A DNA stretch of 39,408 nucleotides, from assembly GCF_010672525.1 (NCBI RefSeq), contig NZ_JAAHGH010000066.1:1-39408 (forward strand), given 5' to 3'. This DNA comes from Okeania sp. SIO2B3 (GTDB taxonomy: Bacteria; Cyanobacteriota; Cyanobacteriia; Cyanobacteriales; Microcoleaceae). This document shows positions 25,696-35,102 of the stretch, in pieces. The position numbers and the translations under genes were made by a program. The notes under the pieces are model-generated. The model was not told where the DNA came from, made no database searches, and was given only the letters and a program-made list of their open reading frames with translations. The first letter of the stretch is position 1. Each line of letters begins with the position of its first letter.

Positions 25696-26724
25696 TTAAC
25701 CACCAATTTTTAACAAAGAACCCAAAACTTGAGGAATATTTTCTAACTCCATTGCTGCCATTGCCGCTGTCGGTTCATAACCACAATGAACCATACAATC
25801 AACACATTTAGTATTCCCACTTTTATAACCATAATTATCCCAATTAGTTTCTTCTAAAAGTTCTTTAAAAGTAGCATAATATCCTTCATTCATTAAATAA
25901 CAAGGTTTTTGCCAACCAAGCACACTATAACTAGGACTACCCCAGGGAGTACAATCATAATTCTTATCTTTTTCTCCCATCAAAAAATCCAAAAATAAAG
26001 GATTATGGTTAAAATTCCAATTCTTTTTACCAGCTTTAAAAGGAGCAAGAATTTCTCTAAATAATAACTGTGTTTGTTGCCGCTTCAAAAAATGTTCTTG
26101 GTCTGGTGCCCACTCATAACTATAACCAGGAGAAATCATCATCCCATCAATATTTAAACTTTCCAAAAAATCAAAAAATTCCTGCATTTGTTTCGGGTCT
26201 GTTCCCTCAAATACAGTAGTATTAGTAGTAACTCGAAATCCTTTTGCTTTCGCAGCACGAATTGCTTTAACTGCTATTTCAAACACTCCTTGTCGGTCAA
26301 CACATTTATCATGAGTTGCTTGTAAACCATCAAGATGAATGCTAAAAGTTAGATAAGGAGAGGGCTTAAATTTATCTATATTCTTTTCAAGTAACAAACC
26401 ATTAGTGCATAAATAAACAAACTTTTGGCGATCGACTAACCCCTGCACAATTTCAGCAATTTGTGGATGCAATAAAGGTTCGCCTCCAGGAATAGAAACC
26501 ACAGGAGCGCCACATTCTTCTACAGCAGCAAAACATTCTTGAGGTGTGAGGTTTTGCTTGAGTATTTCTTTGGGATGCTGAATTTTTCCACAACCAGGGC
26601 AGGCTAAATTACATCTGAATAGAGGTTCCAGCATTAAAACTAGGGGAAAACGTTTACGCCCTTTGAGACGTTGAGTGAGGAGATATTTTCCTACTTCTAG
26701 AGCTTGTTGGAATTGAATTGCCAT
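25696..26724 (-). CDS. hpnH: Adenosyl-hopene transferase HpnH (radical SAM)
   Basis: 342 residues, the family length. The radical SAM cluster motif RCNLACPGC gives Cys 38, 42 and 45 (CxxxCxxC). GGEPLLHP follows, then the SPASM-like C-terminal [12 protein letters not shown]. HpnH joins a 5'-deoxyadenosyl radical to diploptene/hopene, the first step of C35 bacteriohopanepolyol side chains in membranes. AGAGG precedes the ATG. No other hopanoid genes are in the window. Confidence 0.95.
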   Translation of the reverse strand: MAIQFQQALEVGKYLLTQRLKGRKRFPLVLMLEPLFRCNLACPGCGKIQHPKEILKQNLTPQECFAAVEECGAPVVSIPGGEPLLHPQIAEIVQGLVDRQKFVYLCTNGLLLEKNIDKFKPSPYLTFSIHLDGLQATHDKCVDRQGVFEIAVKAIRAAKAKGFRVTTNTTVFEGTDPKQMQEFFDFLESLNIDGMMISPGYSYEWAPDQEHFLKRQQTQLLFREILAPFKAGKKNWNFNHNPLFLDFLMGEKDKNYDCTPWGSPSYSVLGWQKPCYLMNEGYYATFKELLEETNWDNYGYKSGNTKCVDCMVHCGYEPTAAMAAMELENIPQVLGSLLKIGG

Positions 26725-26796
26725 GAATAACCTCTTAATGTAAGTAATCTATTTATTTTTACACAATAGACATCTCCAGAAAAGAGGGAGTAGGGA

Positions 26797-26824
26797 GTAG
26801 GGACGTTGCATGCAAAGTCCGTAC
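26797..26824. repeat. Degraded GTAGAGACGTTGCATGC palindrome
   Basis: GTAGGGACGTTGCATGCAAA then GTCCGTAC keeps most of the inverted pairing. Related to the perfect palindrome at 7123-7152. Confidence 0.55.
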
Positions 26825-26910
26825 AGAGTAGGGGAAAAGAATTGATAATTTCTGTGGGATAATTAATCTTAGGAGTCAAGAGACATGGAGAAAAAAAGGA
26901 TTTGAACTAT

Positions 26911-26921
26911 CGGACATGATA
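26911..26921. repeat. Solo end of the TA-flanked MITE family
   Basis: CGGACATGATA matches the right end of the intact copies. No left partner is found upstream to the start of hpnH. Confidence 0.5.
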
Positions 26922-27006
26922 TAAGTCCTGAAAATGCCCAACAACCTATCCATTCAAACAAGTCTAGCTAATAAAATCCTGATTATGACTTCCAATTCTT
27001 CAGTAA

Positions 27007-27161
27007 TATCATGTCCGGTAGCATTGGTATTGTAAGCGTGAAGGTAAGGAAGACCGAAGTTGGAAGAAGGAAGAAGCTTTAAGAGAAGGAAAAACCATTA
27101 ATGGCGCTAGATATTTCCCCAACTTTATACACGCTCCGATACCAACGGACATGACATGATA
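27007..27161. mobile_element. TA-flanked MITE, copy e
   Basis: TA then TCATGTCCGGTAGCATTGGT at the left and ATACCAACGGACATGA then CATGATA at the right, where CATGA is doubled. 155 bp with a purine-rich interior. It ends 9 bp from the futA stop codon. Confidence 0.75.
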
Positions 27162-27170
27162 TTATCGCAA

Positions 27171-28220
27171 CTACTTCCAGCCCACACGATCCATTAATTT
27201 AATCGCTTCACCATTCAACTTGCCATAAACAGCAACATTTAGAGCATCGCTCTTGAAGTTACCATAAGTTGTCAACACGCTAGGAACAGGTACACCTTCA
27301 ACTACAGGATATTCATTGTTACCCTCAGAGAATATTTTTTGAGCTTCTGGGCTGGCCAAATGTTCGAGAAACTTAATTGCACCCTCTTTATTTGGGGCAG
27401 TTTTAACTACACCACCACCACTAATATTAATGTGAGTACCGCGCCCATTTTGGTTAGGGAAAAACATTCCTATTTTCTGAACAACTGCTTTGTCTTCTGC
27501 TGTGTCAGATTTTGCTAAACGCCCTACATAGTAACTATTAGCAATACCAATATCGCCGATACCTGCAGCAACACCTTTTATTTGAGCAGTATCATTTCCT
27601 TCTGGGGGTCTAGCAAAGTTGCTAACAAAGCCTTTTGCCCAATTTTCTGTATCTGACATTCCATGAATTTCGATTAAAGATGCTATTAGTGATTGATTAT
27701 AAATGTTATTGGAGGAACGAATCAGAATTTTGCCTTTCCAATTATCTTTGGCTAAGTTTTCATAAGTTGATAGCTCAGATGGTTTAACTTTGTCTTTGTT
27801 ATAAACTATTACCCGTGCCCGTTTAGAGAAACCAAACCATAGGTTTTCCGGACTGCGGAGGTTGGCTGGAATTTTCTTGTTGAGAGTAGATGAAGAAATG
27901 GGTTGCAAAATTCCTGCTTCTTCGGCTCGTCCCAGACGACCTGCATCTACTGTAATAAAAACATCTGCAGGACTGTTCGCTCCTTCGCTTTTGATTCGTT
28001 CGATTAACTCATCTCCTTTGCCTTCTATGAGATTGACTTCGAGGCCAGTTTTTTTGGTGAAACTGTCGTAGAGGGCTTGGTCAGTGTCGTAGTGGCGAGA
28101 AGAATAGAGATTTATCGCGCCACTTTGGGCTAATCCTCGATTACTTTTACCAAGCTCGGCGATCGCTACACTCGCCATTGCTGTGCCTGTTGCTAAAAAT
28201 ATACGTCTAGTAATTTTCAT
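27171..28220 (-). CDS. futA: Fe(3+) ABC transporter substrate-binding protein, FutA/IdiA type
   Basis: 349 residues from the ATG at 28220; a TTG two codons earlier is in frame, but GGAG is better spaced to the ATG. The N-terminus carries a twin-arginine signal (TRRIFLATG). The mature part matches ferric-binding proteins: INLYSSRHYDTDQALY, VDAGRLGRAEEAGILQP, and NSYYVGR with the tyrosine pair used for iron binding. It delivers ferric iron to FutB/FutC, which are absent here. Iron (Fur) control is usual for the family; the upstream AT-rich DNA has only a weak Fur-like match around 28296-28323. Confidence 0.93.
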   Translation of the reverse strand: MKITRRIFLATGTAMASVAIAELGKSNRGLAQSGAINLYSSRHYDTDQALYDSFTKKTGLEVNLIEGKGDELIERIKSEGANSPADVFITVDAGRLGRAEEAGILQPISSSTLNKKIPANLRSPENLWFGFSKRARVIVYNKDKVKPSELSTYENLAKDNWKGKILIRSSNNIYNQSLIASLIEIHGMSDTENWAKGFVSNFARPPEGNDTAQIKGVAAGIGDIGIANSYYVGRLAKSDTAEDKAVVQKIGMFFPNQNGRGTHINISGGGVVKTAPNKEGAIKFLEHLASPEAQKIFSEGNNEYPVVEGVPVPSVLTTYGNFKSDALNVAVYGKLNGEAIKLMDRVGWK

Positions 28221-28972
28221 TTTCAATTTTCTCCTCGTTTTTGATCCATAAATTAGGTATAGCTAATCACTTAATTTTCGCTGATTAATTTTAATGATAT
28301 TGCAATTCATTCTTGATAATTTTCATCCTTTATCAGGATTAATTTATAGAAAATTAGACTCTACCTTTGAAAGCTTGTGATAATTTGACCTAATTTTATC
28401 TGTAATAAGTAGTGACTTTCACAATTGATAAATTGTTTCCAGACACTATTAAGTTTTACTCATAAATTTGTTTTATCTCATAATTAAATATATTTGTCAA
28501 GTAGTTATTAATTTATTTTTGCTATACTGAGAAATTTTATAGAAAGTAGCTTAGTCTTTATGACAAATGTCTGACTTGAAACGACATATTTGATAATTTA
28601 GGGCTTGCTGAAGAAGTTGAAAAAGTTGACACCGTATTGGTTTCAGCCAGTATAATTCAGTAATAATGCCTAAATATTAGCTAAAGTAATGGCTTTGTTG
28701 TATGAAAGTAGCGATCGCACAGGGTTACTTCAGCAGCAGATTTGGTGATATATGAGGTACAAATATTAACGATAAAGTGCGGGTATCTTGCCCACCACAG
28801 ATGTCCTCACTGATATGAAACAGCTGTATGTTATAGATGCTATCTGTATCTCTGCCAATGTTTAGTATTTCCTATTAGCGTTTATTTATAAGTATTCAAC
28901 CAGAAATAATATTATTTAACAACCAATACAATAAAGGTGCGTCTCCAAACTGTAGCCACAAAACATTCGTTA
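28221..28972. other. Spacer upstream of futA
   Basis: About 750 bp without a gene. It holds the futA promoter region, a solo AGGGCTTGCTGA element end (28601-28612) and a TTATAAGTATTCAACC fragment (28887-28902) of the TA-flanked MITE family. Confidence 0.5.
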
Positions 28973-29128
28973 TATCATGTCCGGTAGCATCGGTATTGTA
29001 TAGCGAAAGTCAGGAAGACCGAAGTTGGAAGAAGGAAGAGGGAAGAAGGCTTAAAAGCTTGAAAAAACTTAAACTTCCTGTAGATATTCACCCTTGGTTT
29101 TACGCAAACAATACTAGCGGACATGATA
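28973..29128. mobile_element. TA-flanked MITE, copy f
   Basis: TA then TCATGTCCGGTAGCATCGGT at the left and CTAGCGGACATGA then TA at the right. 156 bp. The interior AGGAAGACCGAAGTTGGAAG tract is shared with copy e. Confidence 0.75.
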
Positions 29129-29229
29129 TTAATCCAAAGTGTAAAAAATGTGGTTTTCAAATGAGAAAATTCTTGTCTTAAATATCTATTGCAAGGAACA
29201 GGGAATAGGGAATCTTCAACAATTAATAA

Positions 29230-29406
29230 TATCATGTCCGGTAGCATCGGTATTGTATAGCGAAGGTAAGGAAGAAGGAAGAAGGAAGAGGGAAGAGGGA
29301 AGAGAGAAGAGGGAAGAGAGAAGAAGACTATTGAGCAAGAAAAACCTAAATTTCCTGTAGATATTCACTTTTAGGTTTACACGGGACTATACCAACGGAC
29401 ATGATA
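29230..29406. mobile_element. TA-flanked MITE, copy g
   Basis: TA then TCATGTCCGGTAGCATCGGT at the left and ATACCAACGGACATGA then TA at the right. 177 bp. The interior has about 65 bp of almost pure G/A (GGAAGA and GGGAAGA units, 29266-29330). The segment TTTCCTGTAGATATTCAC near the right end is shared with copy f. Confidence 0.8.
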
Positions 29407-29477
29407 TAATTAATAATTAATTATTACCTCTCCTTGAAAAGAAGAGGATTGACTAATCATGAAAATTTTTATTTATT

Positions 29478-29519
29478 ATCCCCTTAAAAGGGGAGGCTTT
29501 AAACCACAATTTTTCGGTA
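29478..29519 (-). repeat. Fragment of the composite CCTCCCC/ACCAAAAAA repeat, inverted
   Basis: ATCCCCTTAAAAGGGGAGGC then a TTTAAACCACAATTTTT stretch is the reverse of the start of the repeat at 16723. Confidence 0.45.
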
Positions 29520-29765
29520 AAATTTCTAATAATACTAAACATTTAAGGGTTTAATATTCTCTACTAAATTGAAGTGAAGTTGTTCAACCGAATTTGATAT
29601 TATACCAAATCCGGTGGTAGTGCATCTGTTATTTTTAGACCCTAAATCCTTGATCTAATAAGATTTAGTCAATGTTTTAAAAAGGGTTTTTCAACACCGA
29701 ATACAGAAATTTTTGTCTTGATTTATTCTTTAAAGAAGTAGCTTTAAAGCTTAATTATTAGCTAA

Positions 29766-29950
29766 TATCATATCCGCATAATTAGCGGTCAAAAAAACTT
29801 TCTCCTTTTCCTCCTCTTTCTCCTTTTCCTCCTCTTTCTTCTTGCTTCTCTCTTCCCTCCTGACTACTGACTCCTGTACGTCGCCAATCCGACGCCTCCC
29901 CTACCTGACTCCTCTGTCGTTTATTTATAAGTATTCAACTGGACATAATA
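29766..29950. mobile_element. Decayed TA-flanked MITE, copy h
   Basis: TA then TCATATCCG at the left and GTATTCAACTGGACATAA then TA at the right. 185 bp with several end mismatches. The interior has a direct duplication of TTTCTCCTTTTCCTCCTC. Confidence 0.5.
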
Positions 29951-30253
29951 TTAAAGTTTAATATTAACACTTGCATGAAATCTCTGTGGTTAAAAATTAA
30001 TTTACTTCACAAAATCTTCACAAAACTGTTAGGTAATATAAAGTTTCTACAAAGATATCAAGTTCTTAACTTAGACTTAACCCAAGATTCGATAATACTT
30101 GTTTAACTTAACAAAGTGATCTACAGGGAAATAGGATGTGAGAATTAATATATCTGGGTAAATTCACATTCTTGTGAATAGATTGTAATGTTTTGAATTT
30201 TCAAGAACTCGTTCGTAATACTAACCTATAGAAAAATTGGAGAAAATTTCCCT

Positions 30254-33200
30254 ATGAATACACTTTTTGTTGAAAATTTTGAGACTGATGGTAATGGAAC
30301 GAGGTATACAACCTCAATCCCAGAATTCAGCGATGGAGCTGGTGATTTTTTCACTCGCACCGATGGTAATAATATTGGCAGTTTTTACGAAGTTTTAAAT
30401 CCCGAAGGTAGCTTCTATTTCGCTGCTCAAGACATTGATGGAGAAGGTGCTGCGTCTCAGCAAACATTAACTTTCTCAGGAATTGATATTGCTGGTTTCA
30501 CCAATCTTAACTTGAGTACGCTGTTAGCTGAAGATGATGATGGCAGCAGTCAGGATTGGGATTTACCTGATTTCGTTTTATTTGAGTATCAGATTGATGG
30601 TGGTGGGTTTACGAATTTACTTGGGATTGAAAGTGTTCCTGATGGTGATAATTTCAACGCTGTTCCTGCACAAGATACTGATTTCGATGGGGATGGTGAC
30701 GGAACAGAGGTAACAGACACCTTTGCATCCTTCTCAAGTGCAATTGCTGGAACAGGTTCTACCCTAGACCTTCGCATTACCTTTGATTTGGACTCTGGTG
30801 ATGAGGATCTAGCAATTGATAACATTGAGATTACAGGTGATAACGTTAGCAGTGGAATAACCGATCTATTCATTTCCGAATATATTGAAGGTAGTAGTAA
30901 CAATAAAGCGATCGAGATTGCCAATTTTACAGGTAATACAGTTGATCTAAGTGACTACAGTCTCGAATTCTACTTCAACGGCAACACCAGTCCAGGTACG
31001 AACATTTCCTTAGATGGCAACACAGTAGCTGATGGTGATGTATTCGTTATTGCAGATGATGGTGCTGATCCAGCTATTATTGCTGAAGCAGATATGACTC
31101 CCACAAATAATTTCTTTAACGGTGATGATGCCGTCGTTCTGCGTAACGGTAGTGACATTATTGATGTGATTGGTCAGATCGGAGTTGATCCTGGCAGTGA
31201 GTGGTCTGGTGGTGGTCTTGGTACTCAGAACGAAACTCTCCGTCGTCAACCTAGTATTACGGATGGAGATAGTAACGGCAGCAACTCTTTCGATCCTTCT
31301 GTAGAATGGGAAGGTTTTCCTCAAAATACCTTTGATGGTTTAGGTACTCACACCATTGATGGCGGTACTGATGGAACAACCCTCGCCATCGCACCCACTG
31401 ACGCAGACAAAGCTGAAGGAGGTGCAGGAACTACACCTTTCACCTTTACTGTAACTCGCTCTGGTGACACCACAGGCAATACTTCTGTAGACTTTGCTGT
31501 AGCTAGCACCGAAGCAGATGCAGCGGACTTTGGGGGAACATTACCCTCTGGTACAGTCAACTTTGTGGCCAATGAAACCAGCAAAGACATAACAGTTAAT
31601 GTTTCTGGTGACACAGACTCAGAACTAGACGAAAGCTTCACTGTTACCCTATCTAACGCTTCCGGTGGCGCAACAATTACGACGGCAACTGCCGATGGGA
31701 TAATTCAGAACGATGACAGTATTGCTTTCACTAAAATTCACGAAATTCAAGGTAGTGGTACAGCGAGTCCACTAGAAGGTCAAACAGTAACTATTGAAGC
31801 TGTTGTTGTGGGAGACTACCAGGATGGTGCTAGCGGAACAAATGGAGATTTGAATGGCTTCTTTGTTCAAGAAGAAGATAGTGATGCAGACGCAGATCCT
31901 TTAACTTCTGAAGGATTATTCATTTTTGATGACAGCTCTCCTGCGGTAGATGTGAATATTGGAGATGTCGTTCAGGTAACAGGAACAGTAGATGAATTCT
32001 TTGGTTTGACTCAACTAACTGATGTCTCTGTTTCCATTCAAGGAACAGACACTATACCAACTCCTGCTACTGTCAACTTCCCTGTTACTACTGTTGACGA
32101 TCTAGAAGCTTTTGAGGGAATGGGAATAACAATTCCCGACACCCTATTTGTCACTGAATATTTCAACTTAGACCGCTTCGGTGAAATTGTCCTATCCTCT
32201 GATGGAGCTAGTAATGAACCAGGAACCGATGGTCGTCTGGAACAATTTACTGATTTCAATGCTCCAGATGCAGCAGGTTTTGCAGCTTATCAAGAAGCGA
32301 TCGCTACCCGACGTATTGTTCTTGATGATGGTCAAACAGTTCAAAACCCTAATCCAATTATTCATGGCCGTGGTGGCAACCCTCTCAGTTCTACCAATAC
32401 TCTGCGGGGTGGCGATACAGTTGATAATCTCTCCGGCGTTCTCAGCTTTGGCTTTGGCGACTACCGAGTTCAACCTGTTAACCCTGTAGATTTTCAAGCA
32501 ACTAATCCTCGTCCAGAAACACCTGAAGATGTTGGCGGAGATTTAAAAGTTGCTAGTATTAACGTTCTCAATTTCTTTACTACTCTAGACGAAACAGATA
32601 ATCCTGGTAGCGGTCCTAACAGTCTTTCCCCTCGTGGTGCTGATAACCAAGATGAGTTTGACCGTCAAGTTGAGAAGTTGGTGACAACTCTGGAAGATAT
32701 TGATGCAGATATTGTTGGTTTGGTTGAGTTAGAGAACGAATTTGGTTCAGACCAAAACGGTGACGGTCAGTTTGCTATTGAGACATTGGTTGATGAACTT
32801 AACGACCGAGTCGGTGCAGGGACTTATGCTTATGTCGATCCTGGCGTTCCTTTTGTGGATACAGGTGATGCAATTTCTGTTGGTGCAATTTACAAAACTG
32901 ACAGCGTTCAAATTGCTCCCGGAACAACAGTGGAAGTCCTCACAGATTCCGATCTGCCCGGTCTTGGTTTAGGAGGGACAGTATTTGATGGAGAGGATAC
33001 TAACCGCGCTCCTCTTGCTGTCACTTTTGAAGAACTAGCTACAGGCGAACGCTTGACTGTATCTGTTAACCACTTTAAATCTAAAGGCGGTACTGGAACT
33101 GGTGACGATGCAGATGCGGGTGACGGACAAGGAAACTTCAATGGTACTCGTTTACGAGCTTCTCAAGCTCTAAATGCTTGGTTAAATACTGACCCCACTG

Positions 33201-33982
33201 GTAGTGGAGATAGTGACTTTTTGATTGTAGGTGACTTAAATGCTTACGCTCAGGAAGACCCAATTACATCCCTGGAAGCAGAAGGTTACACAGACCTAAT
33301 TGAGGAATTTGTTGGCAGTGACGCTTACTCCTTCGTATTTGATGGTCAATTTGGCTATCTGGACTATGCTTTAGCGAATGAGTCACTGTTATCCCAGGTA
33401 ACGGGTACTACAGAATGGCGCGTTAATGCTGACGAACCTGATGCTCTTGATTACAATCTTGATTTCGGACGCGATCCAAGTCTGTTCAACGGTCAAGACC
33501 CATTCCGCAATTCCGACCACGATCCCATAATAGTTGGTTTGAATTTGGAAAGCTCAACTCCTGGAGAAGTAATTGAAGGTACTGCTGGTCGAGATAATTT
33601 GATAGGAACCGATGGCGATGATACAATTACTGGTTTCCGACGTCGAGATACTCTTACTGGTGGTGCTGGTGACGATACATTTGTATATACTGGTCTGCGA
33701 GATGCAGGCGATATCATCACTGACTTTGAAGTTGGCAGCGATAAAATTGACCTAGCTGAAGTATTGGATGGTTTTGGTTTTGCTGGATTAGATCCCATTG
33801 CTGATGGTTACGTTGGTTTCCGTTCTCGTCGTGGAAATACTATCCTGACTATCGATCCTGATGGTACTGCTGGTAATGGTCGCGCTCGCTCTTTCTTGTT
33901 AGTGCGAGATATTAATCCTGCGGAATTGAATAATCCAGATAATTTCATTTTTCCAGATATAGTTCCACCTGAACTAACCTAG
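30254..33982 (+). CDS. ExeM/NucH-family extracellular endonuclease with C-terminal calcium-binding repeat
   Basis: 1242 residues, very acidic, no N-terminal signal. In order: an N-terminal beta domain (1-195); a lamin-tail domain at about 202-370 (LFISEYIEGSSNNKAIEI); a Calx-beta domain at about 375-488 (ESFTVTLSNASGG); an OB-like domain at about 495-640; an endonuclease/exonuclease/phosphatase domain at about 762-1098 with VASINVLNFF, VGLVELEN, FKSKGG, VGDLNAY and SDHDPI (metal and catalytic residues present); and a hemolysin-type Ca-binding region at about 1107-1200 (GTDGDDTITG, LTGGAGDDTF). The Ca tail without a signal peptide points to type I secretion. It would degrade extracellular DNA, plausibly for phosphorus. 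GGAG precedes the ATG. Confidence 0.92.
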   Translation: MNTLFVENFETDGNGTRYTTSIPEFSDGAGDFFTRTDGNNIGSFYEVLNPEGSFYFAAQDIDGEGAASQQTLTFSGIDIAGFTNLNLSTLLAEDDDGSSQDWDLPDFVLFEYQIDGGGFTNLLGIESVPDGDNFNAVPAQDTDFDGDGDGTEVTDTFASFSSAIAGTGSTLDLRITFDLDSGDEDLAIDNIEITGDNVSSGITDLFISEYIEGSSNNKAIEIANFTGNTVDLSDYSLEFYFNGNTSPGTNISLDGNTVADGDVFVIADDGADPAIIAEADMTPTNNFFNGDDAVVLRNGSDIIDVIGQIGVDPGSEWSGGGLGTQNETLRRQPSITDGDSNGSNSFDPSVEWEGFPQNTFDGLGTHTIDGGTDGTTLAIAPTDADKAEGGAGTTPFTFTVTRSGDTTGNTSVDFAVASTEADAADFGGTLPSGTVNFVANETSKDITVNVSGDTDSELDESFTVTLSNASGGATITTATADGIIQNDDSIAFTKIHEIQGSGTASPLEGQTVTIEAVVVGDYQDGASGTNGDLNGFFVQEEDSDADADPLTSEGLFIFDDSSPAVDVNIGDVVQVTGTVDEFFGLTQLTDVSVSIQGTDTIPTPATVNFPVTTVDDLEAFEGMGITIPDTLFVTEYFNLDRFGEIVLSSDGASNEPGTDGRLEQFTDFNAPDAAGFAAYQEAIATRRIVLDDGQTVQNPNPIIHGRGGNPLSSTNTLRGGDTVDNLSGVLSFGFGDYRVQPVNPVDFQATNPRPETPEDVGGDLKVASINVLNFFTTLDETDNPGSGPNSLSPRGADNQDEFDRQVEKLVTTLEDIDADIVGLVELENEFGSDQNGDGQFAIETLVDELNDRVGAGTYAYVDPGVPFVDTGDAISVGAIYKTDSVQIAPGTTVEVLTDSDLPGLGLGGTVFDGEDTNRAPLAVTFEELATGERLTVSVNHFKSKGGTGTGDDADAGDGQGNFNGTRLRASQALNAWLNTDPTGSGDSDFLIVGDLNAYAQEDPITSLEAEGYTDLIEEFVGSDAYSFVFDGQFGYLDYALANESLLSQVTGTTEWRVNADEPDALDYNLDFGRDPSLFNGQDPFRNSDHDPIIVGLNLESSTPGEVIEGTAGRDNLIGTDGDDTITGFRRRDTLTGGAGDDTFVYTGLRDAGDIITDFEVGSDKIDLAEVLDGFGFAGLDPIADGYVGFRSRRGNTILTIDPDGTAGNGRARSFLLVRDINPAELNNPDNFIFPDIVPPELT

Positions 33983-33993
33983 TGGATATGATG

Positions 33994-34017
33994 GCGATCG
34001 CCTAAGTAAGCGATCGC
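33994..34017 (+). terminator. HIP1 inverted pair after the nuclease gene, weak terminator candidate
   Basis: Two GCGATCGC octamers (33994-34001, 34010-34017) can form an 8-bp stem with an 8-base loop 11 bp after the stop. Only TATTT follows, so termination is uncertain. Confidence 0.35.
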
Positions 34018-34230
34018 TATTTCTCTGAATCTTCAGACTATGGAAAAAACTCAAAGTTTAAGTGATTTGGCTAAATTACTGCGTCTTAAATTTTCTTTCA
34101 GACATCAGTATTATCACTATTGCCATTGCTAGTAAGGTTTTCTACAATAGCAAAAGAAGTAAGTAATTCAGAACTTACGCAAATTAACCTTAAATTTAGC
34201 TATGGCGGGCAGTTTGCTCCGCAACGCTAG

Positions 34231-34305
34231 CGCGAACCGTCCGTGTCAGCTTGTGGACTGGACAACGCCGACGTTGCCAGGTTGAAGCAAGAATGGAACA
34301 GATAA
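34231..34305 (+). pseudogene. Probable tnpB C-terminal remnant
   Basis: A short open stretch ends SACGLDNADVARLKQEWNR then TAA at 34303-34305. ACG...ADVARLKQE resembles C-termini of cyanobacterial IS200/IS605 TnpB proteins. The preceding codons contain a TAG and nothing recognisable upstream, so at most an element end survives. No right-end hairpin like that at 117-139 follows. Confidence 0.4.
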
Positions 34306-34409
34306 TCATAGATTTATTATAGATTATTGTAGGTTTCTAAGAACGGTGCATAAGAACTTTTAAATTTACCCAACCAACAAACATTTGCTCCTTTTTACCA
34401 AAAAAAACC

Positions 34410-34961
34410 ATGACTAACATCTTTCAAAAATTATCTTTCGTTGCTACAAGTACAGTTCTCACCTTATCAGTCATTAATGCTAATCCTGTAAATGCTGCTT
34501 CAATTACTTATGATTTTGAAGTTACTATAGATTCAGGTGTTTTATTTGGCGGAACATACTCTGGATCTTTTGAATTTGATGATTCTGCAGTAACTGGAAT
34601 GGGTGAAGAATTTTTATCTGTATCAGATATCAGTTTCGACTTTCTGGGTGTTAACTACACTGAAACTGATGGTTTATTCGATCCTGAAGCTGTATTTTTC
34701 GATGGTGACTTCTTAGGGTTGAGTTTTTCCACAGATGAATTCTTTTTTGTAGAAGGTTTCTTTGACTCTAGTGACGCTTTCTTTGCATACGATATTGGAG
34801 CAGGAACTGGTGCAGGAGACATTACATACACTTTACGTCCAGATACCCCAGTGTCTACACCTGAACCAACTGCTGTTTTCAGTCTATTAGCTTTAAGTGC
34901 AGCAGGTTGCAGTGGTGTTTTGAAAAATAGAAAAACATCATCATTGAAAGATGCAGCTTAA
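34410..34961 (+). CDS. PEP-CTERM sorting domain-containing secreted protein
   Basis: 183 residues. A signal peptide covers 1-30 (cleavage near VNAAS). The mature part is beta-rich and unusually acidic and phenylalanine-rich (FDPEAVFFDGDFLGLSFS). The C-terminus has TPEPTAVFSLLALSAAG then a basic NRK tail: the PEP motif, hydrophobic helix and arginine/lysine cluster recognised by exosortase. Such proteins are surface- or matrix-bound; the function is otherwise unknown. No exosortase gene is in the window. Confidence 0.88.
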   Translation: MTNIFQKLSFVATSTVLTLSVINANPVNAASITYDFEVTIDSGVLFGGTYSGSFEFDDSAVTGMGEEFLSVSDISFDFLGVNYTETDGLFDPEAVFFDGDFLGLSFSTDEFFFVEGFFDSSDAFFAYDIGAGTGAGDITYTLRPDTPVSTPEPTAVFSLLALSAAGCSGVLKNRKTSSLKDAA

Positions 34962-34991
34962 CTAAGTCAACGGGAAAATATTAGGAACGGG

Positions 34992-35069
34992 CCACAAGCC
35001 CATTCCACAAGCCCATTCCACAAGCCCATTCCACAAGCCCATTCCACAAGCCCATTCTACAAGTCCATT
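34992..35069 (+). repeat. Tandem repeat CCACAAGCCCATT x6
   Basis: Five exact 13-bp units and a sixth with two changes, between the PEP-CTERM gene and cobK. The array lies 33 bp past the cobK stop. Confidence 0.95.
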
Positions 35070-35102
35070 CCACTTGTATTAGTTTGATGAAGCAGAAAAG
35101 AT

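Noticed and set aside
28296-28323. Fur box upstream of futA
   Set aside because: The match to the consensus is weak in an AT-rich spacer; not enough to call a site.
30589-33798. Several long open frames on both strands over the nuclease gene
   Set aside because: They are shadows of the GC-balanced, acidic, repetitive nuclease reading frame and show no family features.
34992-35069. Possible CRISPR array
   Set aside because: Units are 13 bp with no spacers; it is a simple tandem repeat.
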